From Serinus canaria (taxonomy: Eukaryota; Chordata; Aves; Passeriformes; Fringillidae): a stretch of 64,000 nucleotides of DNA. This document shows positions 1 through 15,199 of the stretch, piece by piece. The position numbers were made by a program, and so were the translations under genes. The notes beneath the pieces are model-generated. The model searched no databases. It was not told where the DNA came from and was given only the letters and a program-made list of their open reading frames with translations. Where the stretch lies: NCBI RefSeq assembly GCF_022539315.1, contig NC_066313.1, positions 28,495,059-28,559,058 of the forward strand, read 5' to 3'. Position 1 is the first letter of the stretch, and each line of letters begins with the position of its first letter.

Positions 1-3000
1 TATTTAAGGGAAGTGAAGCCCTTTCAGCAGGTATATCACATTCACTCCTTTATTACATAATCCATATAACCTTGGTACTCTTCACCAAGATTATGTGTAA
101 TCCAGTAGGTTTATGGTGTCAGGTAACAGGAAAATCATAGCTAAAAGGGAATACTCATTCATGCCATACACAATTTAATGAGATCATCTGCAGAGTCAGG
201 ACTATCTTAATTTGAGGGGAAATTAATTTCTTTCTGAGGCCTAGCCTCTCTTTTTGCATTAGGTGACATTATAATGAATCCTATTCCTTAGAGCTAGGAT
301 TACATATCTCATTTTAAAACACCAAGATCATGCATAATACTATATATAGATAATTACATCTACCATGTCAAGTTGGAACAGACTATATTAAGCTCATAAT
401 AGTTAAAGCTTTGCCTGCCATAACCAGTTTTTCCTAACCAAAAAAAAATATATATACATATATATTTAAATCCTGCTTAATTCCCACTATAGCAGGCAAG
501 TATTTTCTCCAATTCTGAGACACAGAAAAAACTTACTTGTCTGAAATCACACAAGTTTGCTGCAGGAAGAGACTCAGAATGTTTTATCTCATAAACGTTA
601 TATACTTCCCCTCAGAAAAATAAACCACACCTGGCTAGCAGTTTTATACAGGGATTTCTACATAACAATTATTTTATAAGAAGAAAACATTTTGCAGCAT
701 GAACTTGTATGAATTTGCACACTTAGCATACTAAGTTTTCTGTAGTCTGTTGCAGTAGACAAGGCAGAAAAAAATTTATCATTCCTACTCACAACTGGCT
801 GCATTATTATACTGGGAGCAATCCCTTGAAGTCTGGAGTGAGGGAGCTAAGTTTCCAAGGCCACAACTTGCACTGCTCTTTGCATAAAGAGAAGATTCAT
901 GTCTTGAAGGCATGCAAATTCTACACCTTTCATTTCTGAAATTAGTCTTTCCAGAAGATTAAATGGTACTTTCTTTGAGCATGCTGGAGCATAGACAAGG
1001 CAAACACACAAACACACTTATGTATGTATAGCAAATTAAACACTTGCATACATGTGAAAGAGAAGAGACTGACACGAACACACACTGCTTAGGAAAGATT
1101 CGTCAGCAGACACCTCCCACTGAGTGCATCACTCAGATGAGTGGATCAGATGAGACAGGGAGACACCCATCTGCATGAATACCAATTAGATACTCATTCT
1201 AAAAATAGGCATTTGACAATAACACAGTGTGGATGCACAGATCCAGAGACAGATGCACCCAGCATTTTGACACTGAAGCTACCCGTTCTTCCCCCACACC
1301 CATATGCATTCTACCTTTCACTTCTGCACTCCAGAGCTCTCACAGCACCAAAGCAATGAAGTCCATACTCCAACGCATTCATATGCGCTAAACCTTTCAT
1401 TTCCATGCATGTGCTCACCACACCTCTTAGGGCTTAAACACCTACACAATACCCCAACAAAATCCATCCCTCAGCCCCCACAGGCGGTGGCTTTACAGCC
1501 CTGGCCTCAGGAAACACGTCCTAATTGCACAGCTAACATCATCACTCACACACTCAGGCACCCAGACTGAGAAGTACAAATTGCAGCACCACAGCGTCAA
1601 TGGCGAGTGGAAATATTTTTATGTCTGGGGAGGAAAGGAAAGGAAAAGCCCATCAGCTTACCTATCTACTCATCTGCCACACTCTCACTTAGGACAGGCA
1701 TTACTACCTGCTGCACAGTGAATTGATCCAAGCTGCAAAAGGCTTTCCATCATCCAGCCCCTCAAATTGTGCTTTATTGAATAACTTGTTTTGACTGATT
1801 TAATCTAGTATCAAACATTTGAAATTTACACAAATTTAAAAAAAAAAAAAGCAGGATAATTCTTTTGTGAATAATACAAGGGAAAAGCAACAATATATTT
1901 TTATCCAGTAGGGATAGACAGACCAATCAAAACACAGCTACATTTACATGGTAACTTCACAGGTAAAGCCCTCATTAAAAGTAGTACCTCACCTGGAAGA
2001 AAACAAACATGAACTAAATGTTAAGTCAAATGCTTCATTTTTTAAGTGTCTCAAAAATTTTTGTTTCACATAAATTTAATTTCTATGATGCAAGCAGAAA
2101 AAAAAATTTACTGCTTCTTCTTAAACCATTATGAAGTATCAGTTGCACTAACAATACAACTCCAAAGTAAAATAAACATGAATTTATGTGTTCCACCCCC
2201 TCCCCCCTTTTTGTTTTTTTAAGACAAGCACAGAAATCAAGAAAACTAGGTTATAAAAGCCTATGGCAGATTGAGATACCAATCTGAAGCACCAAAAATT
2301 CAAGAAACAGAAGAAAGCACTGTTTCCACAAAGCTTCAGGTTTGCCCAGGTTATGTCAGTAGAACATCTGAGATGACTGGCTATGCAGTAAAATGTAAGG
2401 CTAATATGCAACATCCTCATCATCAAACACACAAGCTTTTGTGCATTTGTATAAAATACACTTGTCAGGGAGACAAGCAAAATTAGAATTGGGTCAGATT
2501 ACACCCACACTAAGAAATTTAATATTTTCATTCCTTGGTTTATAAAAATCTTTGACAAGGAAACAAAATACAAAACATTAAAAAAAAAAAAAAAACAACA
2601 AAAAACCAAACCCTGTGTCTATATATGCACTTGTCACCCAGTACTGAAACAACCACTTTTCAGTAAAACACAGCAGCTTTTTAAGAACATATACACTAGA
2701 CAGTAATTTAGGACAGAAAGTGAAGAGTCAGACCAAACAGCAATCACATGGGAAATTTCAAAGCAATGGAATAAGGCCTTTTTTTCCAAGTTTGCACTTG
2801 ATCATGTTACTGGATTTGCTGGCAATGCAGGATCTGTAATAACTGGGCATAGTCAAACACTAGGTAAGGTGGCAATTCCAGAACACTTTCAGGGCAACAA
2901 TAATTCAGTGTAATTGGCTACTAAATTATTTAAAAGAATACCTGCTATGCAGTAAATATTACTGTTAATTTATGTTGCATTTCTCATTCACCTGACCCAA

Positions 3001-6000
3001 GTATTTGGTGCATCAGCTTGACACTACTAAATGGCATGATAAAACAAGTCTACAGCCAAACCAGAGCAGCGGATAATTCTTCCAACTTTCCTTTCCCAGC
3101 TTATTGTCTGGCAAATCTTTTGAACTCTTATGATCCCACTCAAACAAAGAAAAAACCAGTAATAACTAATAAACACATGGAATTGAAATCAAGGGTGCTT
3201 TAAAAATCCTACCACATTAGCAAGTTGGAATTAATTTTCAAGAAGTAAAAAGAAAGTCGAAGACCAGAATTCACAATGTCCCACTTTACAAGGTAAATGC
3301 TATCTGTTTATGTATTTGGCTGAATTTAAAAAGCTAGAGTAGAGTAGCCAAGGTCATAACCACCATCAACAGCTGGAAGGTGACTGCAGAGTCTTCATTT
3401 CTCAAGCACTAAACAGTTACAGTACAATCCCAAGTCAGACAGGTCAGAGAGATGCAAAAAGTCCAGCCAAGCACTGATCCTGAACTACAGTTAAACAGAC
3501 AAGAATCCATCCAATTCATAAGAAAAATGTATTAAAGAAAATTCCTGCACTGAATACCTTTTAATAACCACTAATTCACTTCGGACTATACCCTACAGCT
3601 TTCTGGGAAAACTGCTGCCTTACTTTGAATCTTTGCAAGTAGCAAATAGTAGCTCCTGCTGCGAATGCAAGCCAGGCTCCTGTCGATGGGACAGTAAGGG
3701 ACAGACAACCCCTAGCAGCGCTGAAGAAACCTGTACTTTGCTACTTTGCAAATGCTCACTCTAAGCCAGTCAGATCACTGACTACTTGCCTATAAGGATA
3801 GAAAAACCCATGAAATATGGGGAACAACACACTAAGGGTCCCACTGAACACAGAGTTAATAAACATTTATGGCCTGAAGCATTCTCTAAGGCTGGATTCA
3901 AGGGCTAGTCAGGCAGAATCAGTTAGGACTGAAATAGGGAGCCATACAATGAATGGCACAATGCTGTGCACTGTCTACAGAAGATGCCTATTCTAGAATA
4001 AATCTCAACATTTACATTTTTCTGTGTTTACTTTCACTGTTGCTTTATTTGCTAGTATTCTGATCCAACAAAACACTATGACAAAAGGATTTAAAGGAGA
4101 CTCAAGTTTCTCAACATGAACTTTGAGAGAAAAAACACAGACTATCAAGCAATGACAGAGATTGCTGTAGAACACCTATGAATAGGTGACCACTAGTACT
4201 TCAGTGCCTGAAACACAGACCCAGTGATCTAACAAACAATATCCATCTAATATACTCAGAGATAGCCCTAGTCTCTAAGGTATTTAGCAGATTAAAAAAC
4301 TGTCAAAAAGAGGACTATTTGACAACAACCTTTCTGAAATAATGTCACATTGTGAGGAGTAAAAATAAAATATGCACGAAGAAATGAAGAGCCTCTACTT
4401 TGGTGAAAAAAAGGCAGTACTTGTGTAAATTACACACTCAAAAAACCCTATATCCTCATCCAATATAAAAAGGGGAAAATAATCCATTTAGCTGAGTCTA
4501 GAAGGAAGAGAAATTTGCCATTTTAAGATACGTGTTTTCCCTCATAAAGAAGGTGGTGTGAAGTAAGATGGCAGGAAAAAGACACTTAAAAATCTGATCT
4601 TCTCTAAACAAACAAACATTCTCACAGAAATACTTGTTTCATGTAAGAAATATGAAAAGAAGATACTGATTATCTGTCCAGACTGAAATTGCTATCCATC
4701 ATTTTGGTAACTACTTGTGAGAAGCCTTCAGGAAATGTTTATATTTCTGGAATCAAATGAAGGAAGAGAGGCTGGTGGGTATTGTTCATAAAATGAAACA
4801 ACCTGGAAGGAATTACAGGTGTCATGTTAGTGACAAAAGAAAGGCATTTCAGTTTGACAGCACCCTTCTTTCTGCAGCACCATATGAAAGGAGGAAAACC
4901 CGTCCCTGGGGGCAAGGAGGTAAGAAAAATTCTCATACCCTAGAACCATGCTTCCCTTTTTGGAGAGCAGTAGAACAAGCCAAAAAATGTTTTCCCAATT
5001 AGCTAAAGGCTTGCAGATATGGTAACAGGAAGCATATGGTTCTCACTAGTCATGAGCCACAAAGGGAAAAGGGATCCAACCAAGGGAAGCCACTGTCACC
5101 TAAGAGCACACGGCGTGCTATTGCCTATGAGTGTCACAGTGTGCACCTGTCCACGCGTCAGGCTCTGACTCCACAGCCCTGCTCAGAACTACTGCGTGTG
5201 CAAGGCAGCGCAGCTCTGAATGCTGGGCTATCTCATGGAGCACAGGCAGTACTGTGCCTATGGTATCCTGAATGGAAAATTTGCTCCAAGTCACACAAAA
5301 CACTGAGATGGTACTGAAAATTACCAGTTCAAGGAAGATGAAAACTTTTAGCCCATGTATAGCTTAATATAAATTGCTGGACTAATTGCTTTGTTATAAT
5401 TAAACTGTTATACAGATATGATTTTCCTTTAATGAATAGAAATCACAACAAAATAAGTTTAATTTTATTTTTCTTTGAGACTTAACGAGAAAACAAATTT
5501 GTTTTCACTGTCATTACAGATTAGATAAATATAATGACAGCACATTTATCATAGGACCCTTCAATTCCCTCCATTTTGTGAAAGGTGCACAAGAGGCTAT
5601 AAATTTGTATTTTGAATTTAGTAAATGAACAGCACTGACTGTGCAGGCATTTTTGGTACTAATGAAGCATGAAGTCTTGTTAGAACTATAAAGTTACCCA
5701 AATCCTCATGCTGGAAGTGCATCGGGATTCAATTCCAAAGGCAATTATGTCCTAGCTTTGTTTGAAACTGACAAATGGTATAGTTTACAAAACCTGACCT
5801 GCTTATTTAAACTTATCAACAGATGGCATTATAGCCAAAGCCTGAAATATGCTCATGTCAAGAGAAGCAGTATCTTTATGGGCATAACAGGCTAGGATTG
5901 AGCATAGCTAGGGCCTTGCCAGATTTTAATAAGACCAACTAATCAAATGTTTTTGTTTTCTGCTATATAAACATACAGGGGAAAAAAAGCATTGAGAAAT

Positions 6001-9000
6001 ACTACACAAACATTGCAGACACTCCTAAGTCAGTCTGTAAATATGTGTTCAAAGTTAGGACCAGTTTGCTTATTTATGATGCTGTGTAAGGTAAAGTGGG
6101 GAATGTGTAACACCTGTCATAAGAAACAGTAAATGATACTGAGAATACTGGTATACATAAAATACTTTTGAGCTGGAAACTATTTCCTTTGTAATAAGAC
6201 TACTAGAAAAGATTTATTCTAATAATAAGCCAAATGTCCCATGACAACCCTCCCAATAACAGATTTGAAGTAAAAAGTAAACCAAGCACTTTTGAAGAAG
6301 TGCAATGAAAATACATCACCACAGCACAAGTGTCTCTGCAGCATCCCTCCACCCTCAGCACCACTATGCAATATTTCACTGTTGGAAGTAGCAGCTGTAA
6401 TTCCAAGCATATGCCAAGGCAGGAGAGAAATCTTTGACATTTGCTTTAAGAATATTAACGGAACAATTACTCTTACACTGAGAAAGGTAGAGGGAACTGG
6501 TTTCGGAATAAGTCAAATTTATGAGCACATATCTGAAATGAAATTTTCTCTCGGAAACTGTGAAGTCTATGGGAGAGAAATGGTAGGTAAGAGCAGGTAT
6601 TTCCCCCAGCCCTGTGAGAGTCCCCAAGCTGAAAGATTTCAATTTCACCTGCCTGTCAGAATCACATCCAGTAATAAACCTGCAGCAGAAGATATGTAAA
6701 CACCGATTTAATACCCAGATTGTTTCTGAAATTAGAGACAACATCAGCATGTGAACTGAAGATCGGCACAGCATTGCAAAGACATATACAGAGACACAGG
6801 TTAAAAGAATGTAACATGCTTATACAGGAAAACTGTATTCTTATCCACATTAAAAAATGGGTCTCTCGGTGAAAAATTACTGTTAGCCTCGCATTTTAAT
6901 GACAGCAATACTGAAAGGCTTCTATGGTAGAGAAAGGAACATCAGCCACGTACAGGGAAAATGAAAATCTGACTGCAAGTGGTCAGAACTTGTTCACCAA
7001 AGGCTGAACCACCGAAAAGAGAATAGTCAATATGAACTCTGCAATTGTTGCTGAAACAAACCACAACCCACTCGTGGAAATGGGTATCAAGCAGTAGCAA
7101 GAACTCTGTACTGAATTCATAGGAAAAAAGGAAATCGGTATCAAGTGCAGATTAGCTGAATACCACATGCCCAAAACCTACATGCTCCCAGGGTTGAGAT
7201 TACCAAAGCACTGCAGAGAAGCCTGTTAAAGAGGAGTCTGAGAGCAAAGCACAGCTGAAATTGAAGTTGGAGAATGATCAGAAGAATCAAATAATACTGT
7301 GTGAGGCTCATAAATTAAGTCTCAACCACTGTTTTAACATAATTCCTTTTTACTATTCTGTTAGCCGTTATTCTCAAACTGACAGAACTCTCTTCCAGTA
7401 GACAAAACACCTGACAATCCCTGCCTGGCTCACAGCTTGAAAAGATTTGTACCACTCTTGAAATTCAAGAGGATTCAGAACCACACTACCACAGAAGACA
7501 CACCAATTAATAGCTTCTTTTTACTTAAAACACTATTACTGCTGCTTGGCATCCTACTCATCCTACTCCATTTTGTGTATCATCCTGAAACTAAATCTTC
7601 TGTTCATCTCCTTACAGACACTGAAAGAAATCCCTTTCTTCCACACACATGCTTGCTACAGTTGTCAATTTGCAGCTGCAAGTAAATATTATTCTGCTCT
7701 AACCTTGAACATTCCAGTCTTCAAGATGTTGTGTCTTTGCTTGTAACAATCTTTATTTCTTTTGCAATCATGCTTCCTCATAAAAGGAGCCAGGAAGAGT
7801 GGGGTACATACAGTAAGAAAACTACATCTGAGTATCAGTCAGACCTTTGAATAATTTTCAAAAATGCAAATAATGGCTATTTGCATATTTGAAAACAGCT
7901 AATTGCAAATACGCAATTAACAGTGGGACCCAATGATCTTAGAGGATTTTTCCAACCTTAGTGATTTCTAGGGTTCTATGACATAAGTACTTTCCAGTAT
8001 GTCTGGCCTCTATTGGCTGGCAATATTCCTGTGTGTATCAAGGTATGAGTCAGCTGAGGAAGAATGCAAAGAGATGTTCATGCAAAAAATGGAAAAGCAC
8101 AATGTCATGCTTGTGTTGCAGGCAAAGCAAAGGACAATGCAGTAAGGGACAGTGACAGATAGGGGAGAAAGAGAAATGCGAAGGCCCCTTAGAGTGAGCA
8201 CAACAAGCTGGAACCTTGTGTGGTGGATGATAGCCAAAGCACAGGCTTGTCAAGGAGGAGATGGCAATGTGTTGAGAAAACATGCCAGGAGGATGGCTTC
8301 AGCAATCGCATTGCTAACAAGACAAGAAGGTAACACGGTTGTCAGAGGCCAGCAAGAACAGCTCACAGTAACAGAGATGGGAAATTAAGGAGGAAGCATA
8401 AGGGTTACCCAAAGAGACTCAAAGAAGCAGCAAAAAATTCGGGCCATGAACAGGAAGATGAGTCCTACACTTAGGCCCAACTGTGGAAGCTTGCAGCAGA
8501 GGAAAGCAGGAAACAAAGGCAAATCTCAAAGGAGCTTTCTCAAGTTCCATATTGGCCTCAGGGGTCTTAAACTTGCAGCAATTAATTTAAAAATATGTTA
8601 AGGTAGTATGCAAAGCTGCATCATTTAATATCCCTGGCATGAAGGAGGTAAAGAAAAGCAAAGAGAGAATACTAGAAGTGGGTCATTGTGTCTAAGTTAT
8701 GAAAAAAAAAAAAAATGGAGGGAAGCAAACAGCTTAGTGCAGAGTCTACTGAATGAATGACTGGAATAGTTAAGAGAGAAACCAGGAAAAGACTGTCACA
8801 AAAGTCAAGGGAGGACAAGATTTCAAGACTGGGCATGATCAAGTGTCAAACACAGCAGGGAAGCCAAGAAGGATGAAGATGGAATAGAGACCCTGAGACT
8901 TGGCCAAGAAAAGGTCATTAGAGATCTCAGGAGAAGCTTCAAGGGAGTAAGAATATCTATACTGAAGTCAACTTATAAAACAGTTCTAGACTGCACACAA

Positions 9001-12000
9001 TCATGCAGAATCTTTCAATTTTGGAGTGACTGGTCCTTCAATCAAACGAAAACACATCGGAGCTTTTACCATTTCCTAATGCCAAACAAAAGGCATATAG
9101 AGGTTTTAAGTTCAATATCACATTGTAATTAAGGCAATCAGCCTGTAATAGCAGGCAGCTATTACAAAGAGGTTTTCATCCTTATACTTTGGAACCCTTA
9201 TAAAGGATCAATAACCTATTCCAGGATAAATGGGAAGCCATGCATGGAGAAGCATGCAGCCCAAGGTCAGCCAGCAAAGGAGCAGCAGAACTTTGCAGAG
9301 AACATTGATCTTCCAAAACCCAGATCAGTTCTCTACATTCAAACCTTGTCTGCTTTGTTTAGGTAGAGATGAAAAGAATTTCAGATATAACTGTTTTAGC
9401 AGCTTGTTTATTTTTCCCTGCAAGTTCCTGATGGGGAGGGCGAATTTGTCTTGGTTTTACTTAACAATAGTTTTTTTAGGGGAAACTGAGAATTCAGGAA
9501 CTTTGCTCCTTTAATTTGTGACCACAAAGTGTTCAGATTCTTTCCCAATTATTCAGATTTGAACTTTTAACAGTAATTACATATTTCTGCTATAATCAGC
9601 CACAGTCTTTATAGAGCAGAGAGCATAAACAAAATTTGAATTGCTAATGGCAAAAAACAAAAAAGCAAATATTTTTTTCCTCAAGGTATAAAAGCTCTCA
9701 CTCATCATCTCACCATGTCCCTCATTACTCAGTCTCTCTTATACATAAAAAAGGCGAAAAAAAGAACACATATTCTCTTAGTTCTTGATTTCACATCAAA
9801 TAAACTGACCAGCTCAGAAAGATGAGGAATGAGGTACTGGGTCTTGCACAAAATGCTCAGCCCAGTTCTGAAAACCAAGATCCTCAACTGCTAGAGAGAA
9901 CCAGAGAATGTAATGGAAGGGGGTTTTATTCTAACTAACCAAAATATAGCTATTTCTGAGGAAGAAGAGGAGCCAGGAGAGAAGGGAGGGTGGGAGAATG
10001 AAATTGAGTTGGACTATGGAGACCAAATGCCATTCCCCAGCCAAGCAGAACTGGTTATTTTCAGTGATTTAAAAAAGTAGTCTCTTGAGATAACCTCAGA
10101 CAAAAAATCCTACATATCCACAGGCATATATCTAACAAAATGCAACCAGGAATAAGCCAAAATGCAGGTGGCAGAAGTAAGACCAGAGCCTGTGAGATGC
10201 AGTAAAAGACTCCTGCCAGTGAAGAATCCTAGTGAGAAGATGAGGGATGCTTGCTTGATGAAGAGAAAAGCAGCATTTAGTCTTCTAGGACCCTAGGACA
10301 GAATGCCAAAGGGACCCCAAGAGAAAAGTGATGCAAAGAGCAGGAACAACTGAGAGGAGGAGTGGGTGTAAGAGGAAATGCGAATCAAGAAGTAGGCAGG
10401 CTGGAAACACGCTGGGCCTTAAAGGTGCAGGAGAGGAACATGAGTGCCACATGATGCTATGGAGCCCAGGTATTCAGGAAAGCTCTGGCACTACCAAAAC
10501 CTCTGCTGTCTACCTTTAAATCAGCGCTGCCTACCTAAGGAAGTATCAGGTTCATAAGAGGAAGCCTGGGCAGGTCAAAAACAGATGGATAAAACAACAA
10601 TCTAGTCCAAATCTTGGCAAAACACCACAGGATTGGTCCTTAAGTTGGCTGTGAGATCTCCAAATTTTGAAACATTCACAGTATTTTGCATTTGCACTTC
10701 AAACTTAAGATGAAAATTTGCAATTAATTAATTGTGAAAACATACTGCTGCATGCTTGCTCTCTCTCAGTAATACACAGATGGCCTTTAAAAAGTGAAAA
10801 ATGTGAGTTCAGGGCAGAAATATGTTATAGATTTGTATGTTCATCATATATCCTTAGAAAGAAGAAGGGAACAAAACTAGCAAATAGCAATACTGCCTCC
10901 TATAAAGGCAATAAGCATTTGGAGGTTGAACACATCAACTGGATATTCCCGCTAACATGTGCAACAGCCAACAATACAGCAAATTAAAGGCTTTTCTTTA
11001 GGCCTCAGAGTTAACACAACTGGAGAGTTCAAACATGTTAGCTATCACATTACGCTGCTCATCAATTCAGGGGCTACTCATCTTCTCTAAGACACCTCCC
11101 AGACTGAAAACAGTATCCTTCAAAGTTTCTGTTCTAAAGCATCACTCAGATTCTGCAAATGGAGTACTACAAAAACATAGAAGGTTCTGCATGAAAATCA
11201 CTGGTTATTCTTCTACCCAAGGCTGGAAGAAGCAAATGAAAAAATGAGTTCAGAAGCATTTTTCATCTTTTGGTTGCTAATGACTGAGATCCAATTCCTG
11301 TCTGACAGCTGTGTAAAATGAGATAATCAGCTCATTCCTGCTCTTGAGGGACAGCTGTCCATATCACAGTTGCCATTAACCACTCCTCCTTTCTGACATT
11401 TGAAGTAAAGGGCCAAAGATCCAAACTGGGATACAGACGGAATCTCCCACTACATGAAGGTCAGCTAAAGTTTAGGGAAAGAGGTAGTAACCTGTAACCT
11501 GTACCTCTGTGATAAGAATAAACTTCTTCAGAGATACCAACATTCAGCTGTATTTTTAGAGGGGGAAAAAAAAAACTCAGCAAAAAACCCCAAACCAGAA
11601 GGACTACAGTAGTCACAGCCCTCTTTCGGATTGAAAACTTAGATCCCAGCTCCTCAAACTGCTTCATACTTTTATTCCAACTTTTTGGATTCCTTATTCT
11701 ATGCGAGAAACTTGCCTACAAAACCACACTTCAAGATAAAATCCAAGAAGTTATAGAACACAGACTTAAACAGTATTAAAACCTCATGATCTTTCAGTAA
11801 CATAATCCTTTTCCCATAACTCTTTAGACCGTCTCATTTCATTTTGCTTAAGGGCTTGACCTGAGAAATGCCACTGTCAGTTCTCAGACGGGAGCTGAGT
11901 GCCCATAGGACAGGATCAGACTGCTGCAACTTAAAAAGTCAACTTCTGGAAGCATGGAAAGTCCAAATTTAAATTTACAAACCTATATACGCACAACTGT

Positions 12001-15000
12001 CTTTTTCCTCAAATGTAGAAGACTTCATTGCTTCTGTTGAAGCCAACTCTACGTTCCTAGGCATCTACAAGAATGAGGCTATTTACATAGGTACATTAAT
12101 GTGGTTTTTGAAGTCTAATTTTAGGTGGTTGGGTTTAACATTCTTAATGTAAACTCTTATAGACGTAACACTTCTATTTAAACATGTCTATAAAGTACCC
12201 TGCACTTTCATGAAGATAAATAACACTCTCCCTTTTTCTTGCATAGATACTTTTGAATAAAATAAATGGTGCAGAGCAGCTGCAGTATTCCATCTCAGAG
12301 GAAGCTGCATTTTCACCTGTGATAAACATTTGATGCGAATACCATGATCACTTTGAAAAGCTGTGCTCACAGAAAATTATTCCCGAAAATTTATGAGTAT
12401 GTCCCAGCTTTTGAATGGCTGTGTTTTAGATGATGAGATCTTTCGAGCAGAGATTGTCTTAATTTGCTGTCCAAGTCACTACTGAATGCCTTGTCAGCAA
12501 TTAACAAATAAATAACAATTAGTCTATAGCACACCACTTCCAGTCTTTTATGTCTGCAATGAATATTAAAAGCTCAGGCAGCAAATACAGAATCTTTATC
12601 ATTAATAGAAGAAAAAAAAATGTTTCATGTGCAGAACGGCAATTGTTGTGGAAGAGCAGAATTTTGTTAAGGCTGGTGTATATATTCTGTAAAGTGCCCT
12701 GGCATCCATCAGAGGCAAAACACTTGAAAAATGTCAAGTCATGACTGTGAGGAAGGGGGCAGCATGAGGTAAATTAACCTCACGAGCACGAGCACGAAAA
12801 GTCAGTTTATCCCCTTGAATGTACAAAGGCCAAAATGCCTCAGTTATCTCTTCCCTTGTGCTAGATAACACAGCTCTACTCAAAACAGGCTGATTGCATA
12901 ACTATAGGGCAACAGGTAGGAGGGCATCTAACAGTACCCCCAGAACATATGCATGCTTGGTGGTTCAGCCTTCCCTTAGAAAGAGTCACCTCCTGAAGCT
13001 ATGGATAACTGACAAAATTCTCTGCCAAAATGGGGAATCACTTTGGCATCTTTTGTCTGATCTTGCAAGCACATCACACCAAGGAGTTCCTTGTTCAGGG
13101 ACTCCCTGTTTAACCATTGCTCTCCAAAAGGGCTCCCTGTCCTGGCCCTTTGATCTTGGATTTCCTCACTGCTATATCACTAAAAATAGTAATACCTCAC
13201 GTGAGAGATGCACGATTCTTCTGCTACTGGAATCTGCTTTGGCTTTATTTAAGACAACGTCTCGCTCAGATTTGATTTCTCAGGAAATCACTACGCTGGT
13301 GTCAGAATACTCATTTGTGGCTGGGAATTAACTGCCTCATTTACAAAAAGCAGCAGCTTGACTCATGCAGCACCAGCACTAGGATTCACATTCCTAGCCC
13401 CTGAATGCAGCATAAAACACAGATGAATACTGGTGGCAACCAAACAGCTTCTTTTGGCTTTCAGAGCAGGTTCCACCAGCACTGTCACAGCTTTCACTCC
13501 CAGGCTCCTGAGCACCACAGGACCCACTCTCAAGGGCACTCTTTCCAGAATTCATCCCACAGTCCCTTAGGAACATTAGGACATGCATCTCAGAGTATTT
13601 GCATGGGGATCTGTAGGTTCAGACCCCAAGCACAGCGAGGTCTGCACCGCACAGTGATTTTATTCCCACAGTTACAAGCATAGTAGGACCCACATGGAGA
13701 ACTGACACCCCAACCCATGGGTGCATCCTTGGACCCTGGCACTACAAATCACTGCTGCTGTCTCCTCAAACCTTTTTTTGGCCACTATTATCATTCTCAA
13801 TGACCCCTAAATGACAGAAATTAATTCACACCAGTCATGATTAAGGCTGAGACTAGGATGAATAAACCAGGGAAAGAAAGTAGAAGGGAAAGGGCAGAGA
13901 GGCTTCTTACAATTTTATCAGGCTAAGGTCTCCCATAAGCTAAACAGTGAGGGAAAGAATCAGGTCAATTCCATTTAGCTCTATAAGGCAGTTAAATGAA
14001 TGAGACTGAGAAAGACACACAGAAAAAGAAGGTGGGGAGAGGTCCAGAAACAGAAAGAGCTAAAAGATTAAAAGCATGCAGATACAACGAGAGAAGAAAA
14101 GACACAGAAAACAAGGACAGAAGGCGAGAGAAGACAGCTAGGAATAGAGAGGTGATATAATGTGGTCACTCACTCTGTCTGGAAGATGTTCTGGAGGGAG
14201 GTGGATTATCTTCAGTGCTGGTTGTTGGGGTGCTGCCCTTCACACTCCTTCTCTGAGACCCATACTCAGACCGTTGCTGTCAGTTATTCCAAGGGCTTCT
14301 TCAAAAAATATTTTGAGGGCGAAAGGATTGTGGATGAAATCAGGATCTTGAGTATTAAAACAATCTGCTTGGATTGTCAGTCCCCTAAAACTGCTGGTTT
14401 TATCCCAGGATGGAGATCCTCTCTCTCTTTTGGCAGCTAACTACTAAAGGGGTGTTCCCCGGGAAACAGCCTTTTCACTGATGGTCAGATTATTTCAGAA
14501 ATCAATTTCCCCAATCTGTCTACCTAGAAATCTCTTTTCTCTAGGTACACCTTGCCCATAAGGGGAAAAAAAATCTCTTTCTCTAAAACAATTCTTGCTA
14601 TCTCTGTGGATATTATCAGTGAAATCTGCCTTTTCCTCTCCCTGTAACTAGGAGGTGTGTCTTCCCTCCTTGCACGGGGTATTTGAAGAAAGCCCTCTAG
14701 GGATTAGGGTATGAGGGATCTTCCTTGGGATGAAGGAGGATGAGATCAGTATTGGAAATTACCTTTATCTCCAGTCAACAGCAACTGGAAAAGGAAAGAC
14801 TAGCTAAATCTCTCTTTGCTTTCTCTCCCTTGTTTTGCCCTATCACCTGCCGAGCAGAGGTAAATAATTAAAATTACTAGGTAAGTATCTGGAGCTCCTA
14901 CTTATTTCTTTCTTGGGAACTGCCTCTCCTGGGCATACAGGATTTCCTCTGTAAAAACACCCACTACTACCTGGTCTGGGGAAAGGCTGTCTCCCTGTTT

Positions 15001-15190
15001 GAGAGAATACTTTCCTCAGCAGAGAGTCGGCAGTAAAGGTTATTCTCACAATCCTCAGGAACTGGGGTCTGAGAACACCTCTCCCCGTAACAAGTATCGA
15101 GGGAGCTCCAGAAAGCTCTGTTCCACAGCGAGAACGAGCAGACCTGCTTCTAGACAGTTACTAGGAATGGGTGCCGGGGGCCTCCGCACA
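1..15190. other. AT-rich non-coding stretch, no recognisable gene
   Basis: I read both strands and found no family I can name. Open frames reach 145 codons (12894-13331 on +, 6376-6774 on -), but none has a known domain, and frames of this size are expected by chance in 15 kb. Short A runs occur near 1839-1850, 2580-2596 and 8702-8714, and a CACGAG hexamer is repeated about three times near 12780. TTTATT at 1773-1778 would be an AATAAA poly(A) signal for a minus-strand transcript. The stretch may be intergenic, or an intron of a leftward gene starting at one of the CpG islands near 15.5 or 20 kb. A weak minus-strand exon pair (5147-5267, 3576-3679) is discussed in the findings. Confidence 0.5.
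7921..7984 (+). repeat. CR1 LINE 3'-end fragment
   Basis: The sequence reads like the last 60 or so bases of a CR1 LINE: a 'gacccaatgatcttagagg' block, then 'tttttccaacctta', then a decayed copy of the terminal ATTCTATG repeat. CR1 elements are 5'-truncated non-LTR retrotransposons, and this octamer-type 3' end fixes the orientation as +. Only the tail is present, so it has no coding capacity. Confidence 0.7.
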
Positions 15191-15199
15191 CCCTTGGCT

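Noticed and set aside
2409..2480. Minus-strand frame ending in an acidic tail (FDDEDVAY) after a branch-point-like TTCTAAT
   Set aside because: It is short, and no upstream exon joins it. It lies in sequence that could equally be a 3'UTR.
7870..7916. Octamer-like ATTTGCAT and an imperfect inverted repeat
   Set aside because: Single motif in AT-rich DNA next to a CR1 tail; it is expected by chance.
12894..13331. 145-codon + frame and a 65-codon open minus frame in the same place
   Set aside because: Frames of this size are expected many times in 15 kb of such sequence, and no motif or splice context supports them.
14178..14450. Ser/Pro-rich minus frames with a GTGAGT donor at about 14177
   Set aside because: They look protein-like, but stops separate the frames and the acceptors are weak. 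I recognise no family.
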